From positions 3,348,001-3,412,000 of the forward strand of contig NZ_CP150144.1 of the NCBI RefSeq assembly GCF_037963145.1: DNA of 64,000 nucleotides, read 5' to 3'. The stretch is from Oceanobacillus sp. FSL K6-2867 (lineage in GTDB: Bacteria; Bacillota; Bacilli; Bacillales; Amphibacillaceae). Made by a program: the position numbers and the translations under genes. Under the pieces are notes generated by a model. The model saw only the letters and a program-made list of their open reading frames with translations. It ran no database searches and had not been told where the DNA came from. Below, in pieces: positions 35,550 through 44,504 of the stretch (positions are counted from its first letter, which is position 1; each line of letters starts with the position of its first letter).

Positions 35550-37145
35550 ATGAGAAATTATCAAAAAGGATTTTTACTTTTCATCTTGCTTTACATGGTA
35601 AGCGTGCTAGCTGCGTGTGCGGACGAACCAGGTGAAGCAGATGGGACAACAGGAGATGAGCAAGCAGATACTGGGGGGAATCTTGTAATTGCCACTGTAT
35701 CTGATGCAGTGACACTGGATCCAGCAGGTTCAAATGATGTTCCATCTCGTGATATACAATTTAATATTTTTGAGCGGCTGATTAACCAGAATGAACAAAT
35801 GGAATTGGAGCCAGGTCTAGCAGTAAGCTGGGAAGCGATTGATGAGACAACATGGGAGTTTCAATTACGGGAAGATGTCACATTCCATGATGGTTCCCCA
35901 TTTAATGCAGAAGTGGTAAAAGCAAATATTGATCGTTTACTCGATCCGGAAGTTGGCTCATCTTCTTACAGTAGATTTGAAATGATATCCGAGGTCAAGG
36001 TAGTCGATGATTACACCGTTCGAATTATAACGGAATATCCGTTTTCGCCATTGCCATCGAATTTAGCACATGGTAGTGCAGGTCTTGTATCGTTAGAACA
36101 AATTAAAGAAGACTATGAAGCAATGGAAGCAGGAGAAGAGCCTGGAAGTGTTGTGAATCAGCATCCAATAGGAACGGGATATTTTAAATTTGATGAATGG
36201 GCACCAGGTCAGCATGTTGTACTTGTTAATAATGAAGATTATTGGGGAGAGGAAGCGGCTAAGCTTGATTCCGTCACATTTAAAGTGGTACCAGAGGATT
36301 TAACGAGACTTGCAGAGTTAGAGACAGGGGATTCACATGTCACAAATCCGCTTAGTCCTTCTGATATTGCCCAAGTAGAGGGGAATGATGAATTAGCTGT
36401 CGTTCGGCAAAATAGCTTAGGAATTGAGTTTTTAGGATTCAATGTTGAGCAGGCACCGTTCGATGATGAACGTGTTCGGCATGCGATTGCAATGGGGATT
36501 GATAAGAAACAAATCTTAGAAGGAATCTATGATAATATTGGGACGCCCGCAATTAGTCCATTATCACCAAATGTATTTGGCTATAATGAATCCATATCAA
36601 CTATTGATTATGATCCTGAAGGTGCAAAAGAATTGTTGGCAGATGCCGGATTTAAAGACGGATTATCGGCAACTGTATGGACAAATGATAGCCGCGAACG
36701 GATCGATATTGTGACGAATATTCAATCGCAGCTCGCTGAAATTGGCATTGATTTAGAAATAGAGATATTTGAATGGGGTGCATTTTTAGCTGAAACGAGC
36801 GATGGTGGACATGAAATGTATGTCATGTCATGGAATAATGGAACAGCAGACGCGGACAACGGCCTATTCCCATTATTCCATTCCAGTAATGCGGGAACAG
36901 GTGGAAACAAGATGTTTACTCGATATGATGAATTGGATGAACTCTTAGAAAAAGCAAGACAAACGGTAGTTGATGATGAACGCCTTTCCCTTTATAAAGA
37001 AGCACAGGAATTCTTAGCTGAAAAGGCACCAATGGTTTACTTAGTGCACCCAGAATATTTATTGGGTGTACGTGAAGAGGTTAAAGGTTTATCGATGACA
37101 CCAGGTAAAACCTTGCTGCTTAAAGATGTTTATATTGAAGAATAA
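35550..37145 (+). CDS. Oligopeptide-type ABC transporter substrate-binding lipoprotein
   Basis: A 531-residue family-5 solute-binding protein (OppA/DppE/GsiB type). It has a lipoprotein signal with lipobox LAAC (Cys near residue 23) and an acidic linker. The domain starts GGNLVIATVSDAVTLDPAG and includes the family block EPGLAVSWEAIDETTWEFQL near residue 91. Start ATG has GGGGGGAG upstream. No permease or ATPase genes lie beside it, so it depends on a transporter encoded elsewhere. The next gene, 20 bases on, is an M20 hydrolase: the pair probably captures and cleaves an N-acylated amino acid or short peptide. Confidence 0.85.
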   Translation: MRNYQKGFLLFILLYMVSVLAACADEPGEADGTTGDEQADTGGNLVIATVSDAVTLDPAGSNDVPSRDIQFNIFERLINQNEQMELEPGLAVSWEAIDETTWEFQLREDVTFHDGSPFNAEVVKANIDRLLDPEVGSSSYSRFEMISEVKVVDDYTVRIITEYPFSPLPSNLAHGSAGLVSLEQIKEDYEAMEAGEEPGSVVNQHPIGTGYFKFDEWAPGQHVVLVNNEDYWGEEAAKLDSVTFKVVPEDLTRLAELETGDSHVTNPLSPSDIAQVEGNDELAVVRQNSLGIEFLGFNVEQAPFDDERVRHAIAMGIDKKQILEGIYDNIGTPAISPLSPNVFGYNESISTIDYDPEGAKELLADAGFKDGLSATVWTNDSRERIDIVTNIQSQLAEIGIDLEIEIFEWGAFLAETSDGGHEMYVMSWNNGTADADNGLFPLFHSSNAGTGGNKMFTRYDELDELLEKARQTVVDDERLSLYKEAQEFLAEKAPMVYLVHPEYLLGVREEVKGLSMTPGKTLLLKDVYIEE

Positions 37146-37165
37146 GTTAGGAGGGAGCATTCAGC

Positions 37166-38398
37166 ATGGAAACATATGAAGCATTGTCATCATTTGAGAA
37201 TTTAAAAACATCTCATTCAGATTTATACAACCAGATTAAATCTATTTTTAATGAAGTTGTTGCATTAAGAAGAGATTTTCGAAAGCATCCGGAGCTTGCC
37301 TTCGAAGAAACCCGTACAGCACAGATTGTGGCAGCAAAACTGCGTGACTGGGGTTATCAGGTAACGGAAGGTGTTGGAAAGACAGGTGTGGTTGGTATCC
37401 TGAAAGGAGAAAACGAAGGTCCTGTTGTAGGGCTCCGTGCTGATATGGATGCACTTCCAATGATGGATGAAATTACAGCTGATTATCGAAGTATAACAGA
37501 TCATGTTGCACATACATGTGGGCATGATGCTCATACGTCGATTCTATTAGGAGCTGCAAAGATTTTTGCGAAACGAGGCTTGAAAAAAGGGACGTTAAAA
37601 TTAGTTTTTCAACCAGCTGAAGAAATCGGTGAAGGTGCAGCTGCAATGATTGCAGATGGTGTACTGGAAAATCCAAAAGTGGATATGATGGCTGGTCTGC
37701 ATGTACATCCAACCGTAGAAACAGGACAATTTGGAATCACAGAAACGGAATTCAGCTGTGCAGCAATGGATCTATTTGAATTGGAAATAAAGGGTAAGGG
37801 CGGTCATGCAGCACATCCGCATCGCACAATCGATCCTGTTGCAATTGCGGCCCAAGTTATTACAGCACTTCAGCAAATTGTTAGCCGATATACGGATCCA
37901 CTTGATTCAGTGGTTGTTAGTATTGGTCAAATCCATGGTGGGACGAAATCAACCATCATACCAGATTCAGTTAGCCTTAGTGGAACTGTTCGGACATTGA
38001 ATCCTGCAACAAGAGAAGCGGTTGCGAAGCAAGTCCGTTCCATTGCAACGGGTATTGCGGAGGGGCTTGGCGGAGAATGTGATGTGAATTACCGTTTTGT
38101 AACACCATCGATTAAAATAGATAAGTCTTTACGTGGATTATTTGAAGAAACGATTACGGAGCTATTTACAAGCGATGCTATTGTATACAAAAATCCGTCT
38201 ATGGGTGGAGAAGATTTCGCTTATTATTCACATGAGGTTCCAGCTGTTTTCTTTAACTTAGGAACAAATGGCGGTAATCCTGAAACAGCATATTCCAATC
38301 ATAATACCCGCTTCGATGTGGATGAACAGGCATTTGTTTATGGAATTGCAGCACTATTTCAATTGGCTAGTAGTTATTTCGAGCGAACCGACGAATGA
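37166..38398 (+). CDS. M20-family N-acyl-amino acid/hippurate-type amidohydrolase
   Basis: A 410-residue M20D-type amidohydrolase with an N-terminal leader of about 20 residues before the conserved LRRDFRKHPELAFEE. Motifs: LRADMDALPM near residue 91, HTCGHDAHTS near residue 116 (metal Cys and His), QPAEEIGEGA near residue 151, GLHVHP near residue 178 and GGEDFAYY near residue 347. Family members remove the acyl group from N-acyl-L-amino acids or hippurate. It is co-transcribed with the preceding binding protein (20-base gap) and closed by a terminator. RBS AGGAGGG precedes the ATG. Confidence 0.85.
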   Translation: METYEALSSFENLKTSHSDLYNQIKSIFNEVVALRRDFRKHPELAFEETRTAQIVAAKLRDWGYQVTEGVGKTGVVGILKGENEGPVVGLRADMDALPMMDEITADYRSITDHVAHTCGHDAHTSILLGAAKIFAKRGLKKGTLKLVFQPAEEIGEGAAAMIADGVLENPKVDMMAGLHVHPTVETGQFGITETEFSCAAMDLFELEIKGKGGHAAHPHRTIDPVAIAAQVITALQQIVSRYTDPLDSVVVSIGQIHGGTKSTIIPDSVSLSGTVRTLNPATREAVAKQVRSIATGIAEGLGGECDVNYRFVTPSIKIDKSLRGLFEETITELFTSDAIVYKNPSMGGEDFAYYSHEVPAVFFNLGTNGGNPETAYSNHNTRFDVDEQAFVYGIAALFQLASSYFERTDE

Positions 38399-38417
38399 TT
38401 AGAAAGATTATAAAAAG

Positions 38418-38480
38418 AAAAATCCGAACGAATTCAAAGTCTAATAGAAGAATTTTTGAATTATGTTCGGATTTTTCTTA
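38418..38480 (+). terminator. Intrinsic terminator
   Basis: AAAAATCCGAAC (38418-38429) pairs with GTTCGGATTTTT (38465-38476), with an inner AATTCAAA/TTTGAATT helix. Confidence 0.88.
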
Positions 38481-38509
38481 GACACTTTTATCCCTGCCAC
38501 ATCTTCATT

Positions 38510-39415
38510 TTATTGAAAAATACACATCAGATTAACTGGATAATCGATCCATGGATTGCGATTGCCCTGAATTTCATAGATAGCAAGGTTGCGATGCCTT
38601 TCATAAATGTCGGGTGGAAAATCTTCATGCCATTTTAGGAGCAGTGATACATCTAATTCCTTTTTATGCGAAGCTTCAATTTCATCAGGATATCTTAGTA
38701 AAAAATAGAGCATGGCTCGGGCAACTGCACCTTTTCCGTATTCCGGCTCAAACCGTTCATCCAATGACATTCCACAGGATTCCTTTACACCCTGGGCGGA
38801 AATCAGTTCTGGATTGTAGTCGCTGAAATCATGGTATGGAAAGTTGCTCCGCATCGAGTTGCAGGCTGGATCACATGTGAATAAATGGTGAATATCCCCG
38901 CGCATTGGCTCCCTCTCATTGAACCAGGACTGAGGTACCACATGCTCACAATTATATTTAAAGTTCGATTCAATTTGTGCGAGACGTTGTTCATCGGTTT
39001 GCCCGAAAGTATGGAATTCTTCTGCTGCTTTCCTTCGTTTCTTTGTAGTATCCGCATCTTCATTAATGACATTTTCGGGTTGTCTAATCTTTCCAGAGTA
39101 AATGCTTTTTAAGCTGCCATCTGGCTGGAGGTCGACCCAAGGATACACATACTCAGATGGATCGTAGCGGACAGGATTGGTATGGCTTGCTTCCAGCAGC
39201 TGACGAATAGAGTCCAGGATGTCTGACTGCTCAAAATTAATGTTATGGTAGTACTTAGAGATAATCTGTGCGTCCTTTTCTTCATCATAATATGCTTTTT
39301 GATCCTGCTGGATAAGGGCTTTTGCATTCGCTGTTTCTGTAAGGATTTGTTGAATGCGCTCAGGTTCCATTGATACGGGAAACAGCTTCTCTGTTTGTTC
39401 GGCTGATAAAATCAT
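38510..39415 (-). CDS. Endonuclease I family nuclease without a signal peptide
   Basis: A 301-residue protein of the endonuclease I/extracellular ribonuclease family (EndA, B. subtilis Bsn). The beta-beta-alpha-metal active site is visible: NCEHVVPQSWFNEREPMRGD around residues 155-174, then HHLFTCDPACNSMRSN, with the His and Asn expected for this fold. Start ATG 39415 follows an excellent AAGGAGGTGA with eight-base spacing. The N-terminus (MILSAEQTEKLFPVS) is not a signal peptide, unlike the secreted family members, and about 120 residues precede the nuclease core. It may act inside the cell or leave by another route. No immunity partner is visible next to it. Confidence 0.8.
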   Translation of the reverse strand: MILSAEQTEKLFPVSMEPERIQQILTETANAKALIQQDQKAYYDEEKDAQIISKYYHNINFEQSDILDSIRQLLEASHTNPVRYDPSEYVYPWVDLQPDGSLKSIYSGKIRQPENVINEDADTTKKRRKAAEEFHTFGQTDEQRLAQIESNFKYNCEHVVPQSWFNEREPMRGDIHHLFTCDPACNSMRSNFPYHDFSDYNPELISAQGVKESCGMSLDERFEPEYGKGAVARAMLYFLLRYPDEIEASHKKELDVSLLLKWHEDFPPDIYERHRNLAIYEIQGNRNPWIDYPVNLMCIFQ

Positions 39416-39810
39416 ATCATCTGTCACCTCCTTAGATAATGTGTTACACAAGGTTATTTCAAGGTTGAGAGGCAGAATTCCTTCTTAATTTAAAAAGATG
39501 GGAGGATAGTCTTGAATTGGGAGTATTGTGAACGAAAGGTCCTGACAATGATCTTCTCTTGATTCAGTAATCCGCAAATCGATTAAAAACCGAATTTCTA
39601 GTAGAAGCAAGTGGAACAAATCAACAAGAATTTTATCCGTTTAGTTTCCTTCAAAAGCGTTATCATCGAACAGGCAATCAGATCAATATCGGGGTTAATT
39701 AATTTGGGATTAGTTTAAGTTAAACGGCTTTTGGAAGGCGAGATTCGTGTGAGAAGTCATAATAAGTATTTTTGAAAATCAAGTATAAATTGGAAAAAAC
39801 AAAAGGAAAA
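39416..39810. other. Non-coding gap
   Basis: About 395 bases without a supported gene on either strand. A 16-codon frame after TTG at 39512 (NWEYCERKVLTMIFS) has a possible ribosome site (GGGAGG) but no support beyond that. Confidence 0.35.
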
Positions 39811-39843
39811 AATGGCTGAACCCTTTAGAAAGTTTCAGCCATT
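39811..39843 (-). terminator. Intrinsic terminator of the minus-strand gene at 39846
   Basis: AATGGCTGAA (39811-39820) pairs with TTCAGCCATT (39834-39843). On the minus strand a TTTTTT run follows. Confidence 0.85.
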
Positions 39844-39845
39844 GC

Positions 39846-40181
39846 TTATTCCTCTTCTATTTTATATCTTAAATAATTGTAAATATCTGTTGGTACTTTT
39901 TTTACAATATTCCCTTCGTCATCTTCAGTAATATTATATTGACGGTATGACTCGACTCTATACCCATCTGCAATTTTAGTTCCCTCTTTTTCATATTCTA
40001 TGGATGAATAGCTTTCAAATTGATCGACTTCTTCCACTTCAGCACTTACTTCCTCTGACTCTTCATTCGTTTCATTGGTAAAGCTTGATCTAAATCCAAG
40101 ATAGCTGTCTTCAGGAAATTCTAAATATGCCGTAAATCCCAATACGGCAATAATTCCAATGAAACAAAGTATCTTCTTCAT
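39846..40181 (-). CDS. Small secreted or membrane-anchored protein
   Basis: A 111-residue protein with an N-terminal hydrophobic stretch (KKILCFIGIIAVLGFTAYL), then an acidic Glu/Ser-rich linker (about residues 36-62) and a small polar domain with YRVESYRQYNITEDDEGN. ATG 40181 is chosen because GGAAGGG stands six bases upstream; an ATG at 40187 overlaps that site. No family is recognised. It lies 16 bases after the MFS gene on the same strand, so the two are probably co-transcribed. Confidence 0.6.
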   Translation of the reverse strand: MKKILCFIGIIAVLGFTAYLEFPEDSYLGFRSSFTNETNEESEEVSAEVEEVDQFESYSSIEYEKEGTKIADGYRVESYRQYNITEDDEGNIVKKVPTDIYNYLRYKIEEE

Positions 40182-40197
40182 CGTCATCCCTTCCTTC

Positions 40198-41370
40198 TTA
40201 CCGCAAAGTAGTAGCTTTTGTATGTGCAGATCGCGGTAGCCGTAATTTCATATAGCCGATAAATGACAAAACCAGCATACCTATTAAAAAGGCAATAAAA
40301 TATGGAGAAATCACCTCACGAATAAGCCCGGTTACAAATGAACTGAATATCATTCCCAATGAATAGACCGCCGACATCACTCCAAATGCACGGCCATGTC
40401 CTTCCCTTGTGACAGCATCTGTTACTGCTGTGGCCATTGCCGGCATTATCACTCCAAAAAAGAACCCCATTAAAAATAACAAAAGCGATAATGCTGCAGT
40501 CCACTCATTTATAAGTACAAACAGAGTCATACACATCCCAAATAAACCAAAAATCAGCCTTTTCACTGGAGCAAAGTGATTAATAAAAAACAGGGATAAG
40601 GAAAAGAATGTTCCAATAGCCATAAAACTGAACATTTTTCCTGTTGTGACTGTAGATAGTCCCTTTTCCACTGATAAATATGGAATTTCATAGATGATCA
40701 CACCATGAATGTACATTACGGCAAAGGCTGTCAGAAAAACAATATGCAAACCCGGATTTGCAAAAACCTGAATAAGTCCCAATGACTGATTTCTTCTAGT
40801 TATTGTGACTGCTTGTCTATCTTTTAGAAAAGCCATCGTATAAATAGACGTTATAATCAGTGCTGCCCCAATAACAAAATAAGAATTGGCGTATCCGACC
40901 ATATCTCCAAGATTTCCACCAATCAGTGGGGCAATAATACTTGCGACTGTACCGAGAATCCCATTCACAGCCATGTTTTTCCCCTGCTGCCGGCTATTTT
41001 CTGCATAACCTGAAAGCAGCGCCATTGCTGCTGGAATCAAAAAGGCTAATGAAAATCCATTTAATGCCCGCAGCAGTAATAATTCTGCAGTGTTAGCCAC
41101 TAAACCATGAAAAATAAACAAACTACCCGATACAAGCAGTGGAAGCGTAATAAATAATCGCTTCCCAAACCTGTCAACAAGTGGACCTGCAATTAGATTT
41201 CCAATTAAATTGGCGAGCTGAGCAGCACTAAGCATAATTCCAATCAATATACTCGATGCTCCAATCATTGCAGCATAAGGAGTGAAAATCGGTGCTTGAA
41301 TACTCATGATCAGGCTGATTAAAAACATGATAACAAAAATGTGTAATTTGTCTGCGGTTGCTTCTCTCAA
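40198..41370 (-). CDS. MFS transporter, DHA1-type exporter
   Basis: A 390-residue major facilitator with 12 predicted helices. The motif between helices 2 and 3 is GPLVDRFGKRLF near residue 60, and a helix-4/5 antiporter-type region is near residue 105. Such proteins export drugs or metabolites; the substrate is unknown. The start is TTG 41370, with GAGGTGG five bases upstream; the GTG at 41379 lies within that ribosome site. A minus-strand hairpin with a T7 tract stands about 60 bases upstream and may act as an attenuator. Confidence 0.8.
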   Translation of the reverse strand: MREATADKLHIFVIMFLISLIMSIQAPIFTPYAAMIGASSILIGIMLSAAQLANLIGNLIAGPLVDRFGKRLFITLPLLVSGSLFIFHGLVANTAELLLLRALNGFSLAFLIPAAMALLSGYAENSRQQGKNMAVNGILGTVASIIAPLIGGNLGDMVGYANSYFVIGAALIITSIYTMAFLKDRQAVTITRRNQSLGLIQVFANPGLHIVFLTAFAVMYIHGVIIYEIPYLSVEKGLSTVTTGKMFSFMAIGTFFSLSLFFINHFAPVKRLIFGLFGMCMTLFVLINEWTAALSLLLFLMGFFFGVIMPAMATAVTDAVTREGHGRAFGVMSAVYSLGMIFSSFVTGLIREVISPYFIAFLIGMLVLSFIGYMKLRLPRSAHTKATTLR

Positions 41371-41421
41371 TTTTTCCACCTCGAAAACATTGTATGCTCC
41401 AAATGAAAAAATAGACGGAAA

Positions 41422-41466
41422 AAAACGTCAGCCCCGCACTACGCTAAAGTACTAACGTAATGGGGG
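41422..41466 (-). terminator. Terminator-like hairpin upstream of the MFS gene
   Basis: Read on the minus strand, CCCC-A-TACG pairs with CGTA-TG-GGGG around an 11-base loop, followed by CTGACG and seven T. It precedes the MFS start codon by about 55 bases. Confidence 0.55.
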
Positions 41467-41849
41467 ACAGAAGCCTAGTTTAACCCTTTAACTCTATATA
41501 ATATTTAAATTTTTGTCTCACCAAATGTAATCATGCTATTCTATAATCAGATTTTTCAGCTTAAAAATAACATCTCAAAACTCCTAGAACGTGATAACAT
41601 GGCAACCATGCCGCTACTATTTAAAGAAGATTCCTCAAAATCTATCTACACTGGACATAGCCAGTTAAACAAAGACTCATTAATACATTCTTCAAAGAGC
41701 ATTTTTGAAATAAGGTACCAGTCCCCCTGTATAGTAAAACACACCATTAGAGTGTATATTTGATAAGTTTATAAACTTGGCAAATGGTTATCAAAGTACT
41801 GCTGAGTCATATTCTTAATCTACATCTTTTCGATTAATCTAATCTCTGC
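41467..41849. other. Non-coding gap between the MFS gene and the GntR gene
   Basis: About 380 bases. A 76-codon frame at 41533-41763 on the plus strand has no ribosome site and no recognisable product, so it is not called. The region must hold the MFS promoter on the minus strand. Confidence 0.35.
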
Positions 41850-41880
41850 TATGATTTATATAAAAACGAAAAGGAGCCTT
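41850..41880 (+). promoter_or_regulatory. Probable promoter of the GntR gene
   Basis: TGCTATGAT (41847-41855) is an extended -10 element. AAAAGGAG, the ribosome site, follows before the ATG at 41885. Confidence 0.45.
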
Positions 41881-41884
41881 TAAC

Positions 41885-42604
41885 ATGCTTGATTATAATA
41901 ATTCGATAGCATTGCATATTCAATTGAAAAATATTATAGAAAAGAAAATTGAGGAAGGAATATTTACTGAACAAATACCAAGCGAAAGGCAGTTTATGGA
42001 GGATTATCATGTTAGTCGCAGTACGGTTAGAGAAGCTATTAATCTTTTAGTTCGTGAAGGGGTATTAGAGAAAAGGCATGGAAAAGGTACATTCGTTTCC
42101 TTAAAGCCAATTCAAGATTGGCTCGGTAATCTAAGCAGTACAACAGATACGATTTTGCAAATGGGGAAGAAGCCAGGAGCACAATTAGTTACACATTATT
42201 TAACAGAAACAACACCATATATTCAAGAAAAAATTGGTCTTAAAGATGCTTATTTTATAAAACGGGTTCGTTTTGCAGACGACATGCCAATTGGTGTCGA
42301 ACGACATTATTATCCGATTGAAATAGGGGTAAAATTAATCAAATACGATCTCAATGATGCTACATTATATGATTTGCTGGAAAACAATTTAGGAATTAGA
42401 CTAGCGGAAGCTGAGCAGACAATTAGCAGTGGTATTTTTTTAGAAGAAGATAGGGAATTTATGAAAATGCCGGATGGAACAAATGCGTTAATTGCTGAAC
42501 GTATTATTAGAGATCACAATGGTGAAATTATTGAATTCGAAAAGGCCTTTTATCGGAATGATCTATATACAATTAAAATAAATTTGTCACGTAAGTTTGG
42601 CTAA
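41885..42604 (+). CDS. GntR-family regulator (HutC/UTRA type)
   Basis: A 239-residue regulator. The N-terminal winged helix (residues 1-72) includes IPSERQFMEDYHVSRSTVREAI, the recognition region. The C-terminal UTRA ligand-binding domain (about 95-235) includes PIGVERHYYP and LIAERIIRDHNGEIIEFEKAFYR. It lies 494 bases upstream of the taurine genes in the same direction and could control them; the effector is unknown. RBS AAAAGGAG. Confidence 0.85.
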   Translation: MLDYNNSIALHIQLKNIIEKKIEEGIFTEQIPSERQFMEDYHVSRSTVREAINLLVREGVLEKRHGKGTFVSLKPIQDWLGNLSSTTDTILQMGKKPGAQLVTHYLTETTPYIQEKIGLKDAYFIKRVRFADDMPIGVERHYYPIEIGVKLIKYDLNDATLYDLLENNLGIRLAEAEQTISSGIFLEEDREFMKMPDGTNALIAERIIRDHNGEIIEFEKAFYRNDLYTIKINLSRKFG

Positions 42605-43098
42605 AAGTGTACATTTACAGCTGAATTACGTATTAGAAATAAAATTATTACCGGATATAATAAGACCTATTGTCATTTCAAATAACTGAATTTGCGAAAT
42701 ATATTGAAATTGGGTTAGAACTGTTTTATACTGTTAACAGATTATTACATCATAACTGGTTCGGACGTCAGTATCATCAAGGCAGGTCCATTTCTATTTG
42801 CAAATTCATAGCAGGAAGGAATGAAAGTCGATTGTTGAAATTTCAAAAGAGCTAAAACAAATGGGCTTTGTGTAACAATATATACTCGTCCAAGGAAGGA
42901 ATCAGTTTTGAAAGAATACTTCTGGATAAATGTAAGCGTTTTCCGATATGGGAATTAGTAAGCATTTGAAACGAAATAATTAGAATACCACTTAATGTAC
43001 ATCAATTACCATCCAGATCCATTTTTCAAAATCAAATTTCGAATTGATTATTGTTTTGCTTCATAGATAATCTGACTAAATGAATGGAGGTAGGTTGA
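42605..43098 (+). promoter_or_regulatory. Long gap upstream of tpa with a near-cre site
   Basis: About 490 bases. TGTAAGCGTTTTCC at 42931-42944 matches 13 of 14 positions of the CcpA consensus. A perfect CTGTTAACAG palindrome lies near 42734-42743. The stretch 42780-42900 translates in fragments that look like decayed coding sequence, but I cannot identify it. Confidence 0.4.
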
Positions 43099-44454
43099 AT
43101 GAAGACGGAAAGTGAAATGAATCATGTGGCTGAGAAAGAAGCATCGTTATTATGGAATGCCATGCATCGTTACAATCCAGAAGCGGAACAAGTTGTAGCT
43201 GTTAAAGGGGAGGGAGCCTGGTTTACGGATGAATCTGGCAAACGTTATTTAGATGGGGTTTCTGGGTTATGGTGCTTAAATCTAGGCCATGGCCGTGAAG
43301 AAATAGTCGAAGCCGCTGCTGAGCAAATGAAAAACCTTTCCTATTTTCCATTAACAATGAACCATCAGCCTGCAATTAAACTTGCAGCAAAGATTAGTGA
43401 TTTGCTCGGTGGGAAATACCAGACATTTTTTTCTAATAGTGGTTCTGAAGCAAATGAAACAGCATTTAAAATTGCGAGACAATACCATAATCAAACTGGG
43501 AATCCGCAGAAATACAAGGTTATTTCCCGTTATCGTGGTTACCATGGTTCAACATTAGGTGCATTAAGTGCAACAGCACAAGCTAATAGACGATTTAAAT
43601 ATGACCCAGGGGTGCCAGGCTTTCTACATGTTTACCCGCCATACAGCTACCGTTCCATTTTTGATGGAAGTCCAGAAGAGTCTGACCTGAAGGCAGCACA
43701 GCTGTTGGAAGAAATGATTAACTGGGAAGGGGAAGAAACCGTTGCAGCATTTATCATGGAGCCATTTATTTCTGGCGGCGGTGTTATTGTTCCATCGATG
43801 AAATATATTCAGCGAGTAGCGGAAATTTGTAAGAAATACAATGTGCTTTTTATTATGGATGAAGTAGTATCTGGTTATGGACGTACCGGAAAAATGTTTG
43901 GATTTAAGCATGCAGCGGGGGTACAGCCTGATATTGTGACAATGGCTAAAGGGCTGACAAGCGGGTACTTACCACTAGGTGCTACTGCTGTTAAATCTGA
44001 AATATATGATGTGTTTCGAGAAGCAGGAAAGGATTCGCATTTCCGTCATGTATCCACTTATGGAGGACATCCGGCAGCATGTGCAGTTGCACTGAAAAAT
44101 ATTGAAATTATTGAGCGTGAAAATATTGTTGGGCGTGTACGTAAACTTGCAGAGTCTACATTATCGGAATTGCATCATTTAATAGATCATAAAAACGTAG
44201 GAGAGGTTAGGCAAATTGGTTTTCTGCTAGGTATTGAGATGGTAGAAAATAAACAGTCAAAGCTCCCGCTAGCCGATGAAAAAATGGCAAAGATAATAGG
44301 GTTGTGTAAAGAAAAAGGATTAATCATTGGAAAAAATGGAGATACCGTTCCAGGACAAAACAATGTTATTATTGTCGCGCCTCCATTAACAAGTACTGCA
44401 GAAGATTTAGAGTTTTTAATTGATACATTAACGTCAGCCATTCGCAGTCTTTAA
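43099..44454 (+). CDS. tpa: Taurine-pyruvate aminotransferase (Tpa)
   Basis: A 451-residue class III aminotransferase. It moves the amino group of taurine to pyruvate, giving sulfoacetaldehyde and alanine. Visible features are FFSNSGSEANETAFK near residue 113 (PLP phosphate site), MDEVVSGYGRTGKMFGFKH near residue 256 (Asp that pairs with the pyridine nitrogen) and the PLP lysine in TMAKGLTSGYLPLG near residue 281. The xsc gene two genes downstream makes taurine the best substrate; other omega-amino acids are possible. RBS GGAGG precedes the ATG. Confidence 0.85.
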   Translation: MKTESEMNHVAEKEASLLWNAMHRYNPEAEQVVAVKGEGAWFTDESGKRYLDGVSGLWCLNLGHGREEIVEAAAEQMKNLSYFPLTMNHQPAIKLAAKISDLLGGKYQTFFSNSGSEANETAFKIARQYHNQTGNPQKYKVISRYRGYHGSTLGALSATAQANRRFKYDPGVPGFLHVYPPYSYRSIFDGSPEESDLKAAQLLEEMINWEGEETVAAFIMEPFISGGGVIVPSMKYIQRVAEICKKYNVLFIMDEVVSGYGRTGKMFGFKHAAGVQPDIVTMAKGLTSGYLPLGATAVKSEIYDVFREAGKDSHFRHVSTYGGHPAACAVALKNIEIIERENIVGRVRKLAESTLSELHHLIDHKNVGEVRQIGFLLGIEMVENKQSKLPLADEKMAKIIGLCKEKGLIIGKNGDTVPGQNNVIIVAPPLTSTAEDLEFLIDTLTSAIRSL

Positions 44455-44504
44455 CATGTCTATTCATATAAGGAAGACAGGGAATCTGAGGGGATGGAAA
44501 TTAC

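Noticed and set aside
41533..41763. A 76-codon frame between the MFS and GntR genes
   Set aside because: No ribosome site, no family features and ordinary A+T-rich intergenic composition.
42780..42900. Possible decayed gene upstream of tpa
   Set aside because: Only short fragments in changing frames; no family could be recognised.
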